Below, piece by piece: positions 6,265 to 9,225 of a DNA stretch of 9,225 bases. A model generated the notes under the pieces. It did no database searches and was not told the origin of the DNA. It was given only the letters and a program-made list of their open reading frames with translations. The stretch lies in the NCBI GenBank assembly GCA_036394195.1, contig DASWFO010000310.1, positions 1 through 9,225 of the forward strand, read 5' to 3'. Position numbers and translations under genes: made by a program. Each line of letters begins with the position of its first letter. The stretch's first letter is position 1. This DNA is from DATJPD01 sp036394195 (GTDB lineage Bacteria > Pseudomonadota > Alphaproteobacteria > CACIAM-22H2).

Positions 6265-7056
6265 TTAGGCGCCGATGAAGCCGAGGACCTTGCGGGCGAA
6301 CGCCGCGGGCTGCTCGACATGCGGGAAATGGCCGGCCCCTTCGATCGTCTCGAAGCGCGCTCCGGGAATCTCGGCGGCGAAGGCGCGGCCGTACTCGGGG
6401 GTCGTGATCTTGTCCCTGTCGCCCCACAGCACCAGGGTCGGGACGCGGATCCGGTGCAGCCGGCGCTTCAGCTTCGGGTCGTGCATGTAGGGCGACCAGG
6501 CGTAGCGCGCCGTCGCCTCGCGGTTGCGCGCGATGACCTTGAGGTCGGCTTCGTCCATCTTCGTGTAGTCACGCTTGCCGGCGTTGGGATCGGCAAACAT
6601 GGTGGCCAGATAGTCCGCCTCGGTCATCGCGAAGATATCGGGGATCTCGCGCGTCTCGCGGTCGCCGGCCTTGATGCCGACCGCGCCGGCCAGGACCAGG
6701 TGCGACAGGCGTTCGGTCGACTTGATGGCGATCGCGGCGGCGAGCCAGGCGCCCATCGAGACCCCGACCATCGCGATGTCGCGCAGGTCGAGCTCGTCCA
6801 GAAAGTCGAGATAGAAATAGGCGAGGTCGTCGACCGTCGTCATCCAGCGCGGCACGTCCGAGCGCCCGAAGCCCGGATGCGACGGCAGGGTCACGCGGCG
6901 CGTCTTGGCCAGCGCGTCGAGTGCCGGCCCTACGAAGTCGAAGCCGATCTCGGGATGCAGGAACAGGAGCGGCTTGCCCTGGCCGCTGGTCGCGATCTCG
7001 ACCTTGATGCCGCCGATCGTCCGCGTCGATACCGGTTCGTCCACCGTCACGGCCAT
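6265..7056 (-). CDS. Alpha/beta-fold hydrolase
   Basis: This 263-residue cytoplasmic hydrolase probably cleaves an ester, lactone or carbon-carbon bond. The nucleophile elbow GVSMG (98-102) gives Ser100. WGDRDKITTP (211-220) carries the likely acid Asp215. GAGHFPHVEQP (240-250) gives the catalytic His243. In the oxyanion region the usual HG is replaced by HPEIG (34-38), while PGFGRSD (61-67) is standard. Length is typical for the family, with a short cap region around 135-195. AAGGGA (minus, 7070-7065) eight bases upstream of the ATG supports the start. It is the first gene of the minus-strand run and faces an IclR regulator across 94 bp. Pairing with the monooxygenase suggests it hydrolyses that enzyme's product, which is inference. 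Confidence 0.9.
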   Translation of the reverse strand: MAVTVDEPVSTRTIGGIKVEIATSGQGKPLLFLHPEIGFDFVGPALDALAKTRRVTLPSHPGFGRSDVPRWMTTVDDLAYFYLDFLDELDLRDIAMVGVSMGAWLAAAIAIKSTERLSHLVLAGAVGIKAGDRETREIPDIFAMTEADYLATMFADPNAGKRDYTKMDEADLKVIARNREATARYAWSPYMHDPKLKRRLHRIRVPTLVLWGDRDKITTPEYGRAFAAEIPGARFETIEGAGHFPHVEQPAAFARKVLGFIGA

Positions 7057-7098
7057 GCGCGTCGTCCCTTCGCGGGCATTGGCAGGGCCGGCCCGCTG

Positions 7099-7127
7099 TT
7101 ATAGTATGTGAAATACATTTTATTTTA
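7099..7127 (+). promoter_or_regulatory. Candidate promoter of the first IclR gene in an AT-rich block
   Basis: Positions 7099-7128 contain only four G/C bases in 30, in sharp contrast to the surroundings. TTATAG (7099-7104) and TATTTT (7122-7127) are spaced by 17 bases, like a weak sigma-70 promoter pointing to the IclR ATG at 7151. On the minus strand the same block contains TACTAT, a possible -10 for the hydrolase operon, without a clear -35. The block probably holds both divergent promoters; the exact boxes are uncertain. Confidence 0.35.
7109..7122. promoter_or_regulatory. Candidate IclR-type operator between divergent genes
   Basis: TGAAAT-AC-ATTTTA is an inverted repeat with one mismatch, overlapped by ATGT/ACAT arms at 7106-7118. 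IclR-family proteins are known to bind short AT-rich pseudo-palindromes such as the E. coli IclR core TGGAAAT-n-ATTTCCA, and the GAAAT/ATTT core here resembles it. It sits about 30 bases from the IclR start and 53 from the hydrolase start, so binding would affect both directions. The assignment rests on position and pattern only. Confidence 0.4.
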
Positions 7128-7150
7128 TCCCGCGGCGGTAGGACGGGTCA

Positions 7151-8005
7151 ATGCGCAGCGCCATAAAACCCAGAGAAGCACCGCCACCCGATGAGGCGCG
7201 CTATCGCAATCAGGCGACCCAGCGCGTGCTGGCGGTGCTCTCGGCCTTCGTCGGTCCCGACCAGGTGCATGGCGTGACCGAGCTGGCGCGCGCACTCGGC
7301 ACCAACAAGAACATGGTGCATCGGGCGCTGACGACTCTGACCGAGGCCGGTTATCTCGCCCGCGCCGCCGACGGCGAGCGCTATCAGCTCGGCCCGCGCA
7401 TCCTCGAGCTGCAGGGCGGCGAGGCCGACGAGTTCGACATCCGCGCCCTGTGCCGGCCGTTCCTCGAGGAGCTCTATGCGCTGACGGAGGAAAGCGTCTT
7501 CCTGTCGATCGTCGTCGGGCCCAGCCGGGTCAATATCGACTGGATCGAGGCACGCGGCCGGCGGGTCGGCAACAGTCTGCGCGGCCGCGCCGTGCCGCTG
7601 CATTGCACGCGGATGTCGCGGGTGCTGCTCGCCTGCCTCGGCGATCCGGAGATCGCGGCCTATCTGGACGCGGCCCGGCCGCTCGACCGCTACGACGCGA
7701 TCTTTCCCGAGACCGCGGCCGCGACGCTCGACGAGATCTGGGCCGACATCAGGCGCGTGCGGCACGACGGCCATCTCACGTGGCGCAACCCGCAGCAATA
7801 CAGCTCGGCGTATATCGGCTTTCCGATTCAAGACGCCGCGGGCCGCCCGCACGCGCTGGTCACCATCGGCGGGCCGATGGAGCGGTTCACTGCCGAGCGC
7901 ATCCTGGCGCTGCTGCCCCGCATGCTGGCCATCCTGGAGCCGCTGCGCCAGCAAGGCCGCCTCGTGCCGGCGGTTCCCGTGCTGATGCCGCAGGCGCCGC
8001 AGTGA
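7151..8005 (+). CDS. IclR-family transcriptional regulator (first of two)
   Basis: This 284-residue regulator has an N-terminal winged helix-turn-helix at about 22-82. QATQRVLAVLSAF opens the domain, GVTELARALGTNKNMVHRAL (41-60) is the helix-turn-helix, and GERYQLGPRILEL is the wing and linker. A C-terminal IclR effector domain follows at about 95-268, with FLSIVVGPSRVNIDWIE, the GRAVPLHCTRMSRVLLA pocket block (145-161) and a late segment, ALVTIGGPMERFTAER. Such proteins bind as dimers or tetramers and sense small, often aromatic or carboxylic, metabolites. An in-frame stop at 7139-7141 rules out a longer protein, and AGGA (7140-7143) precedes the ATG by seven bases. It is divergent from the hydrolase gene, so it is the prime candidate regulator of that operon. 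The ligand is unknown. Confidence 0.92.
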   Translation: MRSAIKPREAPPPDEARYRNQATQRVLAVLSAFVGPDQVHGVTELARALGTNKNMVHRALTTLTEAGYLARAADGERYQLGPRILELQGGEADEFDIRALCRPFLEELYALTEESVFLSIVVGPSRVNIDWIEARGRRVGNSLRGRAVPLHCTRMSRVLLACLGDPEIAAYLDAARPLDRYDAIFPETAAATLDEIWADIRRVRHDGHLTWRNPQQYSSAYIGFPIQDAAGRPHALVTIGGPMERFTAERILALLPRMLAILEPLRQQGRLVPAVPVLMPQAPQ

Positions 8006-8033
8006 GGAGTGGGGCGACCCCCGTGCGCCGTGA

Positions 8034-8052
8034 CCCCCGACTTGATCGGGGG
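8034..8052 (+). repeat. Palindrome overlapping the ribosome site of the second IclR gene
   Basis: CCCCCGA (8034-8040), loop CTTGA and TCGGGGG (8046-8052) form a perfect seven-pair hairpin in the 55-bp gap between the two IclR genes. The G-run of the right arm (8048-8053) followed by AAGG is the only Shine-Dalgarno-like sequence before the ATG at 8061, so folding would hide it. The sequence, including the preceding CGTGAC, resembles the CCCGACTTGATCGGG class of short repeats that I associate with alphaproteobacterial intergenic regions. Dispersed-repeat status is inference. Confidence 0.55.
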
Positions 8053-8060
8053 GAAGGCGC

Positions 8061-8858
8061 ATGAGCAGCTCGGCGCGGCGCGCGTTGACGATCCTGGAGA
8101 CCGTCGGGGCGGCCGAGCGGCCGCAGGGCGTCACCGAGATCGCCCGCGCCCTGGACCTGGCGCCGGGGACGGTGTTCCGCGGTCTGGATGCGCTGGAGCG
8201 CGCCGGCTATGTCGGGCGCTATCAGGCATCCTCGCGTTATGTGCTCGGCGGTGCCGTGAACCGGCTGCGGCGGAGCCTGTTCGCGCGCTTCCACATCCGC
8301 GAGATCTGCCTGCCGTATCTGCAGCAGCTCGCCTTCGCCAGCGGCGAGACCGTCTCGCTCTCGGTGCCGGTCGGCTGGTACGCGGTGCGGATCGCGGCGG
8401 CCCCGGGGCTCAACGAAGTGACCAGCTCGCCGCCGCTGGGCGAGGTGCGCAGCCTGGCCGAGGGCGCCGCCGCCCGGGCGATGCTCGCCTTCTATCCGGC
8501 GGCGCAAGTGAAGCGGTTCCGCGGCTGGGCGCGCACGCGGCGGCGGGGTCTGCCGGCCGAGCTCGAGCGCGAGCTGCGCGCCATCCGCGAGCGCGGCTAT
8601 GCGCTGGAAGCCACGAGCTTCGCCGCCGGCCGCGCCGCCGTGGCGCTGCCGGTGCGCGGGCCGGAGCGGGCGGTGGCCGCGATCGCCATCGAAGGGCCGG
8701 TGCTCGACCTCAAGCATCGCGGCGGCCACGCCGATCTGCCGCGCTGGATCCGCATCGTCGAGGAGATCGACGCGCTGGTGCGCGCCCGCTCCACGCTGTT
8801 CGCCAACCCCTTCGACCACCTCGACCCCGACGCGATCGTCATCAACGCGCCGGGGTAA
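8061..8858 (+). CDS. IclR-family transcriptional regulator (second of two)
   Basis: This 265-residue protein has a winged helix-turn-helix beginning almost at its first residue (5-66): RRALTILETVGAAE, then GVTEIARALDLAPGTVFRGL (23-42) as the helix-turn-helix, then LERAGYVGRYQASSRYVLG as the wing. The effector domain spans about 75-245, with HIREICLPYLQQLA, ETVSLSVPVGWYAVRI, LAEGAAARAMLAFYP at the pocket and AAVALPVRGPERAVAAIAIEGP near the end. It is clearly diverged from the neighbouring IclR protein, so this is not a recent duplication. An in-frame TGA at 8043-8045 makes ATG 8061 the first possible start. It follows the first IclR gene by 55 bp and may be co-transcribed. Targets and ligand are unknown; it may control a locus outside the window. 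Confidence 0.9.
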   Translation: MSSSARRALTILETVGAAERPQGVTEIARALDLAPGTVFRGLDALERAGYVGRYQASSRYVLGGAVNRLRRSLFARFHIREICLPYLQQLAFASGETVSLSVPVGWYAVRIAAAPGLNEVTSSPPLGEVRSLAEGAAARAMLAFYPAAQVKRFRGWARTRRRGLPAELERELRAIRERGYALEATSFAAGRAAVALPVRGPERAVAAIAIEGPVLDLKHRGGHADLPRWIRIVEEIDALVRARSTLFANPFDHLDPDAIVINAPG

Positions 8859-8892
8859 AAGCCCCTCGCCCGCGAAGCGGGAGAGGGGCTTT
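8858..8892 (+). terminator. Strong hairpin at the end of the IclR pair, probable terminator
   Basis: AAAGCCCCTC (8858-8867) pairs perfectly with GAGGGGCTTT (8883-8892). After a single G-A mismatch, CCCGC (8869-8873) pairs with GCGGG (8877-8881) around a GAA loop. The left arm begins on the last base of the stop codon. Only CTTT then GTGTT follows, so the U-tract is weak. The sequence also has the look of dispersed palindromes (CCCTC-GCCCGC-GAA-GCGGG-AGAGGG), so it may be a repeat co-opted as a terminator or 3' stabiliser. Confidence 0.65.
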
Positions 8893-8898
8893 GTGTTC

Positions 8899-9088
8899 CT
8901 GCCTCTCTCTAGGGCGTGAACCCATAAATCGGGGACTGAGCAACCCACGAGCTTCCGGTTCCGGTCCGAAAGCAGCCATCCTCCCTGTGTCGCGGCATGT
9001 CGCAGAGCGCCAACAGCGGTCAAGAGGCGAGCCGCTCGCGGTGCCGCTGGAAATTGCGTGGACCACTACGGCGTGACCTGACCTACTG
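8899..9088. other. Non-coding gap, possibly a decayed repeat
   Basis: I see no credible gene here. GCTTcCGG (8951-8958) and CCGaAAGC (8966-8973) form a hairpin with one mismatch. TTCCGG is repeated in tandem at 8953-8964. GCGAG/CTCGC (9027-9031, 9035-9039) is a short hairpin. AGGGCGTGAACCCATAAATC near 8911 and the following stretch resemble intergenic repeat remnants I associate with alphaproteobacteria, but with one copy in view this is only a suspicion. The gap separates two converging transcription units. Confidence 0.3.
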
Positions 9089-9225
9089 CTAGTTGACAGG
9101 CATAAACCCGTCGCTCAGCGTCTGCATGAAGCTCACGACCGCATCTTCCTCCGCGTCCGACAGGCCCAGACGCCCAACTCGGCTCGTGTTCATGTTCTCG
9201 GTCGACTCCGGCGCCGGCCAGCATG
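9089..9225 (-). CDS. C-terminus of a cytochrome-c peroxidase-like protein (partial)
   Basis: Reading the minus strand into the stop at 9091-9089 gives 44 residues that include CWPAPESTENMN, GRLGLSDAEEDAVVSFMQTL and finally SDGFMPVN. The pattern WPAPE..EN.N....G.LGL...EED..V.FM.TL.DG is typical of the extreme C-terminus of di-haem cytochrome-c peroxidase/MauG-related proteins, periplasmic enzymes that use haem c to reduce peroxide or oxidise partner proteins. No haem-binding CxxCH lies in this fragment; those motifs would be upstream, beyond the window. The gene converges on the IclR pair and is probably unrelated to the TRAP module. A different c-type cytochrome with the same C-terminal helix is possible. 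Confidence 0.62.
   Translation of the reverse strand, partial: CWPAPESTENMNTSRVGRLGLSDAEEDAVVSFMQTLSDGFMPVN

Noticed and set aside
4927..7104. 725-residue open frame on the plus strand
   Set aside because: It is antisense to the monooxygenase and hydrolase genes, which are well supported. It has low-complexity Arg/His/Asp-rich composition and no recognisable motif.
7148..9023. Long minus-strand frames opposite the IclR genes
   Set aside because: Both IclR proteins on the plus strand have complete domains and ribosome sites. The opposite frames lack any motif and run through the palindromes.

Overview
The window is GC-rich (roughly two thirds G+C by eye). It carries TAXI-type TRAP transport, flavin monooxygenase and IclR genes plus many short dispersed palindromes in the gaps between genes. 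This mix fits an environmental alphaproteobacterium of the Bradyrhizobium/Reyranella/Rhodospirillales kind. The lineage is an inference from gene content and repeat style; no rRNA or marker gene is present.

Layout. Positions 1-60 (minus) are the first 20 codons of an IS110-family transposase that runs off the left edge. Positions 60-129, directly upstream of that start, fold into a compact three-way junction, the expected place for the guide (bridge) RNA of an IS110-group element. Next come two dispersed-repeat-like palindromes (about 141-204 and 211-290). A Tat-exported phosphoesterase/phospholipase C-like gene (323-1810, minus) follows. Then, all on the minus strand and transcribed from 7056 towards 1934, come an alpha/beta hydrolase, a luciferase-like flavin monooxygenase, a TAXI-family TRAP solute-binding protein and a fused TRAP permease. 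Divergent from these, on the plus strand, are two consecutive IclR-family regulators (7151-8005 and 8061-8858). The last ends in a strong hairpin that overlaps its stop codon. After a repeat-like gap, the C-terminus of a cytochrome-c peroxidase-like protein enters from the right edge (9089-9225, minus).

How it works together. The central part reads as a small uptake-and-catabolism module. The periplasmic binding protein and 4TM+12TM permease import an unidentified, probably carboxylated, compound. The flavin monooxygenase oxidises it and the hydrolase cleaves the product. The IclR protein(s) would control the locus through the 94-bp divergent intergenic region, where a 30-bp AT-rich block holds an IclR-like pseudo-palindrome. 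The substrate cannot be read from the sequence. The phosphoesterase has its own strong ribosome site and a 123-bp leader, so it is probably a separate unit.

Most promising for follow-up: the IS110 left end with its structured leader, the divergent control region, the palindrome covering the ribosome site of the second IclR gene, and the hydrolase/monooxygenase/TRAP module.
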